Assembly (NCBI GenBank): GCA_942493385.1
Contig: OW818699.1
Span: forward strand, 1,116,001-1,180,000
Direction of reading: 5' to 3'
Length of the DNA: 64,000 nt
Source of the DNA: UBA8389 sp942493385
GTDB taxonomy: Bacteria > Bacteroidota > Bacteroidia > Bacteroidales > UBA1402
The position numbers and the translations under genes are program-made. Below, piece by piece: positions 8,443 through 17,075 of this stretch. The notes beneath the pieces are model-generated. The model was not told where the DNA came from. It ran no database searches and saw nothing but the letters and a program-made list of their open reading frames with translations. Position 1 is the first letter of the stretch, and the number at the start of each line of letters is the position of its first letter.

Positions 8443-10152
8443 ATGATGACTATCAGTAAGAAAATTAGTACGCTGACCCTCGCGTTAGGCCTAACCGTAA
8501 CTCTTATGGCACAAAACACCGCGGTATTCGACAATTACCAATACAAGGCGGTGAACCGCTTTGCAGAGCAGAAGGCCAAAAATCAATTCCAAAATCCCAT
8601 TTTGGCGGGATTCATGCCCGATCCCAGCATTTGCCGGAAAGGTGAGGATTACTATTTGGTGAATTCTACCTTCAGCTATTTCCCTGGTGTGCCCATTTGG
8701 CACAGCAAGGACTTGGTGAACTGGAAGCAAATCGGCCACGTGCTGAATCGTGAGTCGCAGCTGCGCCTTCGCAACTCTTCTATGTCGCAAGGCGTCTACG
8801 CACCGGACATCAAGTACAATCCGCATGACAACAAGTTTTACATGATCACCACCGGAACCGGTTATGGCAGCACCACGATCGTAACGACGGACGACCCTAA
8901 GAAACAGAACTGGAGTGACCCCATCGTGTTGAACGACGTTCGTGGCATTGACCCTGGCATCTTCTTTGATGATGATGGAAAATCATACATCCTCAACAAC
9001 GAAGAACCTTCTTATAAGGCTGAATACGATGGACACCGTGCCATTTGGATTCGTGAGTTCGATTGGAAAAACGGAAAAACGGTAGGCTCCAAACAAGTGG
9101 TTATCGACAAAGGTATTCGTAAGGAAGACAAACCGATTTGGATTGAAGGCCCACACCTCTACAAGATCAAGGGCATTTACTACCTGATGTGCGCCGAGGG
9201 CGGTACGGCCGATTGGCATTCCGAAGTGGTGCTCACCGCAGACAAACCTTTTGGGCCTTATACGCCGTGTAAAATCAATCCCATTCTGACTCAACGCCTG
9301 CTTCCCAGGAATCGATTGAATCCGATTACCTCTTCAGGCCATGCCGACTTGGTTCAAACCGCTGCTGGTGATTGGTACGCAATATTCCTGGCTTGCATGC
9401 CGTATCGTGGTGGCCTTTACAACACAGGACGGGAAACGTTCATGCTACCTGTGACATGGAAAGACGGTCAACCCATCATCCTACCCGCTGGAAAGGAAAT
9501 ACCTTATACCATCGACAAATCTGCCGAACAACTTAAACTCGAAAAGAAATGGGGTGTCAAAGGCTTCGATTTTTACAATCCCGGACCTCTTTGGACCTCC
9601 AAGGGTTTGAACGATCATGCCATTTTTGTGCGCAATCCAGTCGGGAACTTTTATTCGATCGATTCGAAGAACCAGTTGACTTTGACTTTGAAAGATGCCG
9701 CGTTGTGGGAACGTTCCAACCCGGCTTTCATCTGCCAACGCATTACGTCCTGGTATTTCACGGCGAGCACCAACGTGTCATTTAATCCGACTTCACCCAA
9801 GGAGTTTGCCGGTTTGGCCTTGTTTCAGAACGAAACCCATTACATGCAGTTCGGCAAAACCATCGATTCGACCACCCAAAAACCTGCTTTATTGCTTGAA
9901 TCGTTCAAGCGCGGGAAAAGTTTGAGCCGTTACATGGTTGTGTTGCCCGAAAACGTCTCGCAAAGCAAATTATCCTTAAAGGCTGAAGCGGTTAAGCCGG
10001 ATGCTTATGCTTTCAGCTATTCTACGGACTTGGGAAAAACTTGGAAAATGGTAGGTGAACCTTTGGATGCAACCATGCTGAGCACTGAGATCGCGACTGG
10101 TTTCCAAGGTGCGCAGATTGGAATTTATGCCACCAGTAAACTTTTTCGTTGA
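8443..10152 (+). CDS. GH43 glycosidase, probable exo-acting beta-xylosidase/arabinofuranosidase
   Basis: The protein has 569 residues with a signal peptide ending near TLMAQ. The catalytic beta-propeller (about 45-370) shows Asp60 in FMPDPSI (base), Asp170 in GIDPGIFFDDDG (pKa modulator) and Glu235 in WIEGPHLY (acid). The NSTFSYFPGVPIWHSKDLVNW segment (about 72-92) is typical of GH43 xylosidase/arabinofuranosidase subfamilies (11/12-like); exact subfamily is uncertain. A concanavalin-like C2 domain follows (about 380-565). The protein ends ATSKLFR, a little short of the usual final DFDxF strand, so a small terminal truncation is possible. Two ATG codons (8443, 8446) are candidate starts. Its TGA shares a base with the ATG of the next gene (TGATG), implying translational coupling. 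Confidence 0.9.
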   Translation: MMTISKKISTLTLALGLTVTLMAQNTAVFDNYQYKAVNRFAEQKAKNQFQNPILAGFMPDPSICRKGEDYYLVNSTFSYFPGVPIWHSKDLVNWKQIGHVLNRESQLRLRNSSMSQGVYAPDIKYNPHDNKFYMITTGTGYGSTTIVTTDDPKKQNWSDPIVLNDVRGIDPGIFFDDDGKSYILNNEEPSYKAEYDGHRAIWIREFDWKNGKTVGSKQVVIDKGIRKEDKPIWIEGPHLYKIKGIYYLMCAEGGTADWHSEVVLTADKPFGPYTPCKINPILTQRLLPRNRLNPITSSGHADLVQTAAGDWYAIFLACMPYRGGLYNTGRETFMLPVTWKDGQPIILPAGKEIPYTIDKSAEQLKLEKKWGVKGFDFYNPGPLWTSKGLNDHAIFVRNPVGNFYSIDSKNQLTLTLKDAALWERSNPAFICQRITSWYFTASTNVSFNPTSPKEFAGLALFQNETHYMQFGKTIDSTTQKPALLLESFKRGKSLSRYMVVLPENVSQSKLSLKAEAVKPDAYAFSYSTDLGKTWKMVGEPLDATMLSTEIATGFQGAQIGIYATSKLFR

Positions 10153-12509
10153 TGAAAAAATTGAAACTTTTCCTCTTTGTTTTATTGGCTGCGACCCATA
10201 CGGGATTGACATTTGCTCAACGCACACTGTTCAGCCTGAACGATGTGAAATTGTTGGAGAGCCCCTTTCTGGCAGCTCAACAAACCGATATCGAATACAT
10301 CATGTCCCTCGACCCTGACCGATTGTTAGCGCCCTTTTTCAGGGAAGTTGGACTGACTCCGAAAACAAAACCATATGGCAACTGGGAAAGCATGGGCCTT
10401 GACGGACACACAGCCGGTCATTACCTCACCGCTTTGGCCCAAACTGTGGCCATCACCGGCGATGCAAAAGCTGCCGAGCGGCTCATTTACACCATCAATG
10501 AAATCGAAAAATGTCAGATCGCCTCAGGTGACGGCTTCGTCGGAGGTACCCCTGGAAGTAAGAAGATATGGGCGGACCTGCCCACTGCAAATTTCAACAC
10601 TAGTGATGGATTGAAGGGAACCTGGGTGCCTTGGTACAATCTGCACAAAACATATGCAGGTTTACGGGACGCTTGGCTGTTGACCAAGAATGAAAAAGCC
10701 AAGAAGCTATATTTGAACTTGTGCGATTGGGCTTACAATCTGACCTCCAAATTGACCGATGTGCAAATGCAACGTATGCTGGCTACCGAACACGGAGGTA
10801 TGAACGAAGTATTGGCAGATGCCTATGTGATTTCAGGCAACACGAAATACTTGGATCTTGCCAAACGGTTCTCGCACCAAAACCTGCTGAAACCGTTGAT
10901 GAACCAACAAGACAAATTGACCGGCATGCACGCCAATACGCAGATACCAAAAGTAGTAGGTTTCGAACGCATCGGCGAATTGACAAAAGATACCACATGG
11001 GAAAAAGCCGCCGAGTTTTTCTGGCAGAATGTAACCGAAAAACGTTCCATCGCTATTGGAGGAAACAGCGTGGCCGAGCATTTCAACCCGACCAACGATT
11101 TCTCGTCCATAATGGAGACCAAGGAAGGCCCGGAAACTTGCAACACCTACAACATGTTGAAGCTTTCCAAAATGCTCTGGCAACGCACCGGCAATACCAA
11201 ATACCTGGAATTTTACGAAAAGGCGATGTTCAACCACATCCTTTCCTCGGAGCATCCCCACGGTGGTTTCGTCTATTTCACACCGGTGAGGCCCCGCCAT
11301 TACCGCGTTTATTCCGAAGCGCAGGAATCGTTTTGGTGTTGTGTCGGCACCGGTTTGGAAAACCATACCAAATACGGCGAACTCATTTATGCATACGACC
11401 AAAAGGATTTGTATGTGAACCTTTTCGTGCCTTCCATTTTGAATTGGAAGGAAAGCGGTTTGACCTTGACGCAAACAGGCGACTTGTCCAAAGGTAATCA
11501 GGTGGTTCTAAAACTGAAGCTTAAAAAAGCAGCGACTTTTACTTTGAAACTGCGCCGCCCGATATGGACCAAACCGATGGAATTTGCCGTCGTGGTCAAT
11601 GGACAACCGACCACCTACAACATAAGTGGTGACAACTATGCATCACTGAAGCGCAAATGGTCCGATGGCGATGTGATTGAAATTCGCATGCCCATGCATC
11701 TTAGAGCCGAATATTTACCGGACGGTTCCAAATGGGCAGCATTCGAATATGGTCCCTGGGTATTGGGGGCTGAAACAGACACCACCAATTTGACAGGTCT
11801 GGAAGCTGGAGGAAGCCGAATGGGGCATGTAGCCAACGGACCTGCATATCCAATTGATCAAGCCCCGTTTTTCATAGTGGATAGGCTCAATCCGGAAGAC
11901 CTGTTCAAATCGGTGGGTACTGTAAACCATTTCTCCATCAAAGGTTCGATTTCGCCCGAAAAGTACCAAAACTTGATGCTGAAGCCCTTCTATCAGATAC
12001 ACGATGCGCGATACATGGTTTATTGGAATGTTTTGTCGCCCTCGGAATACGTTCAGGTACAGGAAGATCGCAGGCACCTGGAGGAAGAGCTTCTAGCATT
12101 GGACAACCGTACACTCGACCAGGTCAGACCAGGCGAACAACAACCCGAAAAAGACCACAACCTGAAGTTTGAACGCAGTCAGACCGGCATCAATATGGAC
12201 CGTCATTGGCGTCATGCCAACGGATGGTTTAGCTACGACCTCAAAAAGCCTTCGACCGAGAAAGTCACATTAATGGTGACCTATTGTGGGAGCGATGTGA
12301 ATCGTACGTTCAATATATTGATAGATAACGAATTGCTAAAGACTATCAAGTTGGAGGATGGCCTTCGCGGTAAGTTCTACAGCCGAGAATACGACATCCC
12401 TGCCGAACTGATTCGTCGGGATACCGACGGAGTGCTGACCGTGAAATTTGAAGCCGCAGCTGGATCCATGGCTGGTGGCATATACGATGTTCGTTTGCTG
12501 AAACCGTAA
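10152..12509 (+). CDS. GH127-superfamily beta-L-arabinofuranosidase (GH146-like)
   Basis: Starting at the ATG at 10152, this is a 785-residue protein with a signal peptide (MKKLKLFLFVLL..., ending TFAQ). The (alpha/alpha)6-barrel begins with the LNDVKLLESPF and LDPDRLLAPF segments and includes YGNWESMGLDGHTAGHYL. The zinc and catalytic residues of this superfamily are present: Glu328 and Cys330 (GPETCNTY), and Cys396-Cys397 (FWCCVGTG), one of which is the nucleophile in characterised members. The LDPDRLLAPF type of N-terminus resembles GH146 more than classical GH127. A beta-sandwich domain forms the C-terminus (about 660-785). It would remove beta-linked L-arabinofuranose. It shares one base with the genes on both sides, so it is probably translated in a coupled way. 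Confidence 0.9.
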   Translation: MKKLKLFLFVLLAATHTGLTFAQRTLFSLNDVKLLESPFLAAQQTDIEYIMSLDPDRLLAPFFREVGLTPKTKPYGNWESMGLDGHTAGHYLTALAQTVAITGDAKAAERLIYTINEIEKCQIASGDGFVGGTPGSKKIWADLPTANFNTSDGLKGTWVPWYNLHKTYAGLRDAWLLTKNEKAKKLYLNLCDWAYNLTSKLTDVQMQRMLATEHGGMNEVLADAYVISGNTKYLDLAKRFSHQNLLKPLMNQQDKLTGMHANTQIPKVVGFERIGELTKDTTWEKAAEFFWQNVTEKRSIAIGGNSVAEHFNPTNDFSSIMETKEGPETCNTYNMLKLSKMLWQRTGNTKYLEFYEKAMFNHILSSEHPHGGFVYFTPVRPRHYRVYSEAQESFWCCVGTGLENHTKYGELIYAYDQKDLYVNLFVPSILNWKESGLTLTQTGDLSKGNQVVLKLKLKKAATFTLKLRRPIWTKPMEFAVVVNGQPTTYNISGDNYASLKRKWSDGDVIEIRMPMHLRAEYLPDGSKWAAFEYGPWVLGAETDTTNLTGLEAGGSRMGHVANGPAYPIDQAPFFIVDRLNPEDLFKSVGTVNHFSIKGSISPEKYQNLMLKPFYQIHDARYMVYWNVLSPSEYVQVQEDRRHLEEELLALDNRTLDQVRPGEQQPEKDHNLKFERSQTGINMDRHWRHANGWFSYDLKKPSTEKVTLMVTYCGSDVNRTFNILIDNELLKTIKLEDGLRGKFYSREYDIPAELIRRDTDGVLTVKFEAAAGSMAGGIYDVRLLKP

Positions 12510-15475
12510 TGAAAAAAACCATGAGGAAATCCCTTAAATTGAGTTTTGCAACAGTTGTTTTGCTGTTGATTTCTGCCAATGTGCCTCTTTGGGGAATCGG
12601 TGGTGCTGCATACATCACCAATGAGCCGTTAAAAGGAGTCTTTCCTCTTTCTGTACCTGAAAAGGCAGCGTCCTTGTACATCAGTGGTGAAGACTTTCCA
12701 GGAGTAATTCGTGCTTTGAACGATTTGAAAACGGACATCGGCAAAGTTACCGGAAGAGAACCGTCTGTGTCATTCGGCAAACCCAAAAGCAACGAAATGC
12801 CTGTTTTGGTCGGAACGTTGGGTAAAAGTGACTTGATTGACGGTCTGATTCGTTCAAAAAAATTGGATGTGTCAGGAATAAAAGGTCTTTGGGAACATTA
12901 TCTCATCCAAGTGGTTGCCAAGCCCATGCCCGGCGTTGAACAAGCATTGGTCATCGTAGGCAGTGACAAACGTGGTACTATCTATGGTATTTACGACGTT
13001 TCTGAGAAAATCGGCGTGTCCCCCTGGTATTGGTGGGCAGACGTACCTGTGGCCCATCAGGATCGATTGTACGTCAAAAACGGCAGCTATTCCGAAGGCC
13101 CCAGTGTCAAGTACCGAGGCATCTTCATCAACGACGAAGCACCTGCCCTGAGCGGTTGGGTGGCTGAGAAATTCGGTCAGGTCAAACCCAGTGAGAACCC
13201 GCCCATTCGTGGTGGCGTGGCCAATTACGGTCGTGAATTTTATTCCCGCATCTTTGAGTTGATGCTACGTATCAAGGCCAACTACCTGTGGCCTGCCATG
13301 TGGGGAAACGCCTTCAACGAAGACGATGCAGAGAATCCCCGGTTGGCCGACGAGTACGGCATTGTCATGGGTACTTCGCATCAGGAACCGATGGTTCGTG
13401 CCCAACAAGAGTGGGACAGAAGGTATGCCAGAACCCTCGGACAGTGGGATTACAAGAAACATCCCGATGTGATGGAAAGCTTCTGGCGCGAAGGCATCAG
13501 CCGGAACAAGAATTATGAAAGCATCGTCACCATGGGTTTGCGTGGCGCCAACGACAGCGAGATGAAAGGCGACATGAAGACCAACATCGCCATGGTGGAA
13601 GGCATCATCCAGACGCAACAAAAAATATTGGCTGAGGAATTCAAGAAACCCTTGGCAGACATTCCACAGACCTGGTGCCTCTACAAAGAGATCAACGATT
13701 ATTACAACGAAGGCATGAAAGTGCCCGATGACATCACCCTGCTATGGGCCGACGACAACTGGGGTTACATCCGTCGCTTGCCCAACGAAGAGGAACGCCT
13801 GCGCAAAGGCGGTGCCGGTGTGTATTACCATTTCGATTACCACGGTGGACCGCGCAGTTACGAGTGGATCAACACCAATCCGCTGCCCAAGATTTGGGAG
13901 CAAATGTCCTTGGCCAAACAATATGGAGCCGATCGCATCTGGATAGTCAACATCGGCCATTTCAGAGGGTATGAATTGCCCATGGAATATTTTATGAATT
14001 TGGCTTGGAATACCGAACGGTGGACCAACGAAAACCTGAACGAATATACCGAGCAATGGGCGACCCGCGAGTTTGGCCCCACCTATGCCAACGACATTGC
14101 AGGTATCCTTTCCGGTTATGGAAAATTCAATTCACGGCGGAAACCGGAGTCGTTGACACCCCGTACCTACAGCTTGGTCAATTTCAACGAGGCTGAAACG
14201 GTTGTAGCTGATTATCAGAAACTGGCTACAAAGGCAGAAGCAATCGCTGCAAAATTACCGAAGCAATACCAAGACGCCTTTTTCCAGACTGTTCTGTTCC
14301 CTGCCAAAATTGGTGCCATCGTGAACGAACTCTACGTCACAGCCGGTAAAAGCCTGCTGTACGCTCGTCAAGGTCGAGCCAGCACCAACGCCATGACCGC
14401 ACGAACGAATGAGCTTTTCACGGCCGATACGGCGATGATGACTTATTACAACAAAGTTTATGCCAGCGGTCGTTGGAATCACTTCATGGATCAGACCCAC
14501 TTGGGTTATACCAGTTGGAACCCGCCCAGAAGGAACAGCATCAGCAACCTCAGACTTACAAATTTGACCTTGCCCGATTCATCCATCTTGGGTGTGGCGG
14601 TGGAAGGCTCCGAAAATGCCTGGCCTGGTTCGAATCAGACTCCGATGCTTCCTGAGTTTAATTTGTACGGCGGCGGAAAGCATTGGATGGACGTGTTCAA
14701 CCGAGGAAAATTGCCTTTTAATTGCCAGATCAATACCGATGTAGCTTGGATAAAAGTTTCGGAAACGAACGGATCGATTGGTCTGGAGGACAAGCGCATA
14801 TGGCTGACTATGGCCGAAGATTTGCTGCCCGAAGGAAAATCGACGGGTAAAATTACAGTGAGCGGAGCTGGTCAAACAGTTACTATTCAGGTTTCGGCCT
14901 TGAAACCGAGTAAGGCCGAACAAGCCTCGGTAAAGGGTTTTGTCGAAAACAACGGCACGGTTTCCATCGAACCCGAACATTTTGCAAAGAATGCGCCTCA
15001 AGCAGGTCGCCGATGGATTCGGGTGGAGGACTATGGACTCACTTTGTCTGGCATGCGTGCCACGGCAGACAAACCCAATCCCGCACCTGCTGAACCCGGA
15101 AAAGATGCTCCATGTTTGGAATATCCGGTGTATCTTTTTTCCAAAGACTCGGTTCAGATTCATTTGATTACCTCACCCGTCCTCAATTTCATGCCTGGGC
15201 GTGACATTCGGGTGGCGGTTTCCATCGATAACGAACCGGTTCAATACTTGGTCAATGTTCCGGCATCCTTTAGCGTTCAGACCAGCCGTAACTGGGGAGA
15301 AGGGGTGCTGAACCAATGCAGAAGAATCACGGCAGATCTTCCGATCCCGGCAACCGGCAAACATATACTGAAAATATGGATGATCGACCCCGGCGTGGTA
15401 TTGCAAAAAATAGTCCTGCAAAAAGGGGCGTATAAAACGTCGTATCTCGGTCCGACAGAAAGCATTCAAAAATAG
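12509..15475 (+). CDS. GH115 xylan alpha-1,2-glucuronidase
   Basis: The protein has 988 residues, close to the usual GH115 length, and a signal peptide (hydrophobic core about residues 10-30). Family hallmarks are YRGIFINDEAPALSGW (about 199-214), the MWGNAFNEDDAENPRLADEY and GTSHQEPMVRAQQEW stretch (about 264-302), ESFWREGI and the GLRGANDSEM motif (about 348-357). A beta-sandwich region forms the last 190 residues. GH115 enzymes remove 4-O-methyl-glucuronic acid from both internal and terminal xylose units of glucuronoxylan. This is the strongest single pointer to glucuronoxylan as the locus substrate. The start ATG overlaps the upstream stop by one base (TAATG), and the next GH43 begins 23 bp downstream. 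Confidence 0.93.
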   Translation: MKKTMRKSLKLSFATVVLLLISANVPLWGIGGAAYITNEPLKGVFPLSVPEKAASLYISGEDFPGVIRALNDLKTDIGKVTGREPSVSFGKPKSNEMPVLVGTLGKSDLIDGLIRSKKLDVSGIKGLWEHYLIQVVAKPMPGVEQALVIVGSDKRGTIYGIYDVSEKIGVSPWYWWADVPVAHQDRLYVKNGSYSEGPSVKYRGIFINDEAPALSGWVAEKFGQVKPSENPPIRGGVANYGREFYSRIFELMLRIKANYLWPAMWGNAFNEDDAENPRLADEYGIVMGTSHQEPMVRAQQEWDRRYARTLGQWDYKKHPDVMESFWREGISRNKNYESIVTMGLRGANDSEMKGDMKTNIAMVEGIIQTQQKILAEEFKKPLADIPQTWCLYKEINDYYNEGMKVPDDITLLWADDNWGYIRRLPNEEERLRKGGAGVYYHFDYHGGPRSYEWINTNPLPKIWEQMSLAKQYGADRIWIVNIGHFRGYELPMEYFMNLAWNTERWTNENLNEYTEQWATREFGPTYANDIAGILSGYGKFNSRRKPESLTPRTYSLVNFNEAETVVADYQKLATKAEAIAAKLPKQYQDAFFQTVLFPAKIGAIVNELYVTAGKSLLYARQGRASTNAMTARTNELFTADTAMMTYYNKVYASGRWNHFMDQTHLGYTSWNPPRRNSISNLRLTNLTLPDSSILGVAVEGSENAWPGSNQTPMLPEFNLYGGGKHWMDVFNRGKLPFNCQINTDVAWIKVSETNGSIGLEDKRIWLTMAEDLLPEGKSTGKITVSGAGQTVTIQVSALKPSKAEQASVKGFVENNGTVSIEPEHFAKNAPQAGRRWIRVEDYGLTLSGMRATADKPNPAPAEPGKDAPCLEYPVYLFSKDSVQIHLITSPVLNFMPGRDIRVAVSIDNEPVQYLVNVPASFSVQTSRNWGEGVLNQCRRITADLPIPATGKHILKIWMIDPGVVLQKIVLQKGAYKTSYLGPTESIQK

Positions 15476-15498
15476 ACACCCATAATTGCCAACAAAAG

Positions 15499-17064
15499 AT
15501 GCGTAAAATTAGTTTGTTTTTTTTAGTCTTGACCTTGCTGGTCAATTTGAACCTTAGTGCTCAGAACAAAGCAAGCAACCCAATCATCTGGGCAGACGTA
15601 CCCGATATGTCCATGATACGGGTAGGGGACACCTACTACATGAGCAGCACCACCATGCATTTCAATCCGGGTGTGCCCATCATGAAGTCCAAGGACCTCA
15701 TCAACTGGGAACTGGTGAGCTATTGTTACACGACTCTCGATACCCTCGACGCACTGACTTTGAACAAAGGCAAGAGCGACTATGGAAGAGGCACCTGGGC
15801 TAGCTCCCTCCGATACTACAAGGGCAACTATTACGTATCGACCTATGCGCAAACCACCAATAAAACCTACATCTATACGACCAAGGATATTGAGAAAGGT
15901 CCTTGGAAGGAAAATGCTTTCAAGCCAGGCTTTCACGATCAATCGCTCTTATTCGAAGACGATGGTCGCGTTTATTTGGTCCATGGTGGTGGTAAATTGA
16001 ATTTGGTCGAACTCAAGAATGACCTGTCCGGTGTGAAAGAAGGAGGAGTCAATCGGGTGCTCATCGAAAATGCAAGCGCTCCCTCCGCTGGAACCAGACG
16101 TGGTGGTTTGGGTGCCGAAGGTAGCCAGCTTTTCAAGCACGATGGCAAATACTATATGTTCAACATCACTTGGCCCAGCGGCAGCATGCGCACCGTGGTG
16201 GTGCATCGTGCTGACAGCCTCGGCGGCCCTTGGGAAGGAAAAGTGGTATTGCAAGACAAAGGCGTGGCTCAAGGTGGATTGATAGACACTCCCGATGGAA
16301 ACTGGTTTGCCTATCTGTTCCGTGACAACGGCGCCGTAGGCCGCATTCCTTACCTCGTACCTGTCAAATGGGTGGATGGTTGGCCAGTGTTGGGCATCGA
16401 TGGTAAAGTTCCTATGGAATTGGATCTGCCCGCCAGCAAAGGCTTGATACCGGGTATTGTCAATTCGGACGAATTCAGCCGTGCAAAAGGAGACAACAGT
16501 TTGCCTTTGGTATGGCAATGGAACCACAATCCGGTTTCAAGTTTATGGTCTTTGACAACACGCAAGGGCTTCCTGAGACTGACCACCGGTCGTGTGGACA
16601 ACGACTTCCTGTTCGCCAGAAACACCCTGACGCAGCGCACATTCGGTCCTGAATGTTCAGGAACCACTTCCATCGACGTTTCCAAAATGAAAGACGGTGA
16701 TTTTGCAGGCCTTTCCCTGTTGCAGCGCAAATACGGATTGATCGGTGTTCAAGCTGAAAAAAACAAAAAATTCCTGGTCATGTACAGCGCCAAATCGGGC
16801 AAACCCGTAAAAATGGATAGCATTGCTTTAAAAGGAAAAACGGTACTGCTGAAAGCCACCTGTGACTTCAACGGCCAAAAAGACTTGGCCAAATTCTACT
16901 ACAGTCTGGACGGAAAGTCTTGGAAGACATTTGGTTCGGAATTGAAGATGGAATACACCATTCCGCAGTTCATCGGTTATCGTTTCGGCCTGTTCAATTA
17001 CGCAAAAAAAACTCCTGGCGGATACGTCGACTTCGATTATTTCCGCATCAGCGACAAACTCTAA
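15499..17064 (+). CDS. GH43 glycosidase (subfamily 12-like), secreted
   Basis: This 521-residue protein has a signal peptide ending LNLSAQ. The catalytic domain follows directly, with Asp36 in DVPDMSM (base; Met replaces the usual Pro after Asp), Asp147 in FHDQSLLFEDDG and Glu207 in GAEGSQLF (acid). The MSSTTMHFNPGVPIMKSKDL segment is typical of GH43 subfamily 12-type enzymes from Bacteroidetes, many of which act on arabinoxylan side chains. A C2 concanavalin-like domain (about 325-521) ends in VDFDYFRISDKL, a complete version of the terminal strand. It differs clearly from the other three GH43 proteins here, so they are not recent duplicates. It lies between GH115 and GH9 with short gaps of 23 and 11 bp. 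Confidence 0.9.
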   Translation: MRKISLFFLVLTLLVNLNLSAQNKASNPIIWADVPDMSMIRVGDTYYMSSTTMHFNPGVPIMKSKDLINWELVSYCYTTLDTLDALTLNKGKSDYGRGTWASSLRYYKGNYYVSTYAQTTNKTYIYTTKDIEKGPWKENAFKPGFHDQSLLFEDDGRVYLVHGGGKLNLVELKNDLSGVKEGGVNRVLIENASAPSAGTRRGGLGAEGSQLFKHDGKYYMFNITWPSGSMRTVVVHRADSLGGPWEGKVVLQDKGVAQGGLIDTPDGNWFAYLFRDNGAVGRIPYLVPVKWVDGWPVLGIDGKVPMELDLPASKGLIPGIVNSDEFSRAKGDNSLPLVWQWNHNPVSSLWSLTTRKGFLRLTTGRVDNDFLFARNTLTQRTFGPECSGTTSIDVSKMKDGDFAGLSLLQRKYGLIGVQAEKNKKFLVMYSAKSGKPVKMDSIALKGKTVLLKATCDFNGQKDLAKFYYSLDGKSWKTFGSELKMEYTIPQFIGYRFGLFNYAKKTPGGYVDFDYFRISDKL

Positions 17065-17075
17065 TTTCTATTATC

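Noticed and set aside
10090..10160. Possible frameshift at the end of the second GH43 gene, which ends earlier than usual
   Set aside because: The alternative frames do not give a clear continuation of the final GH43 strand, so a small natural truncation is as likely.
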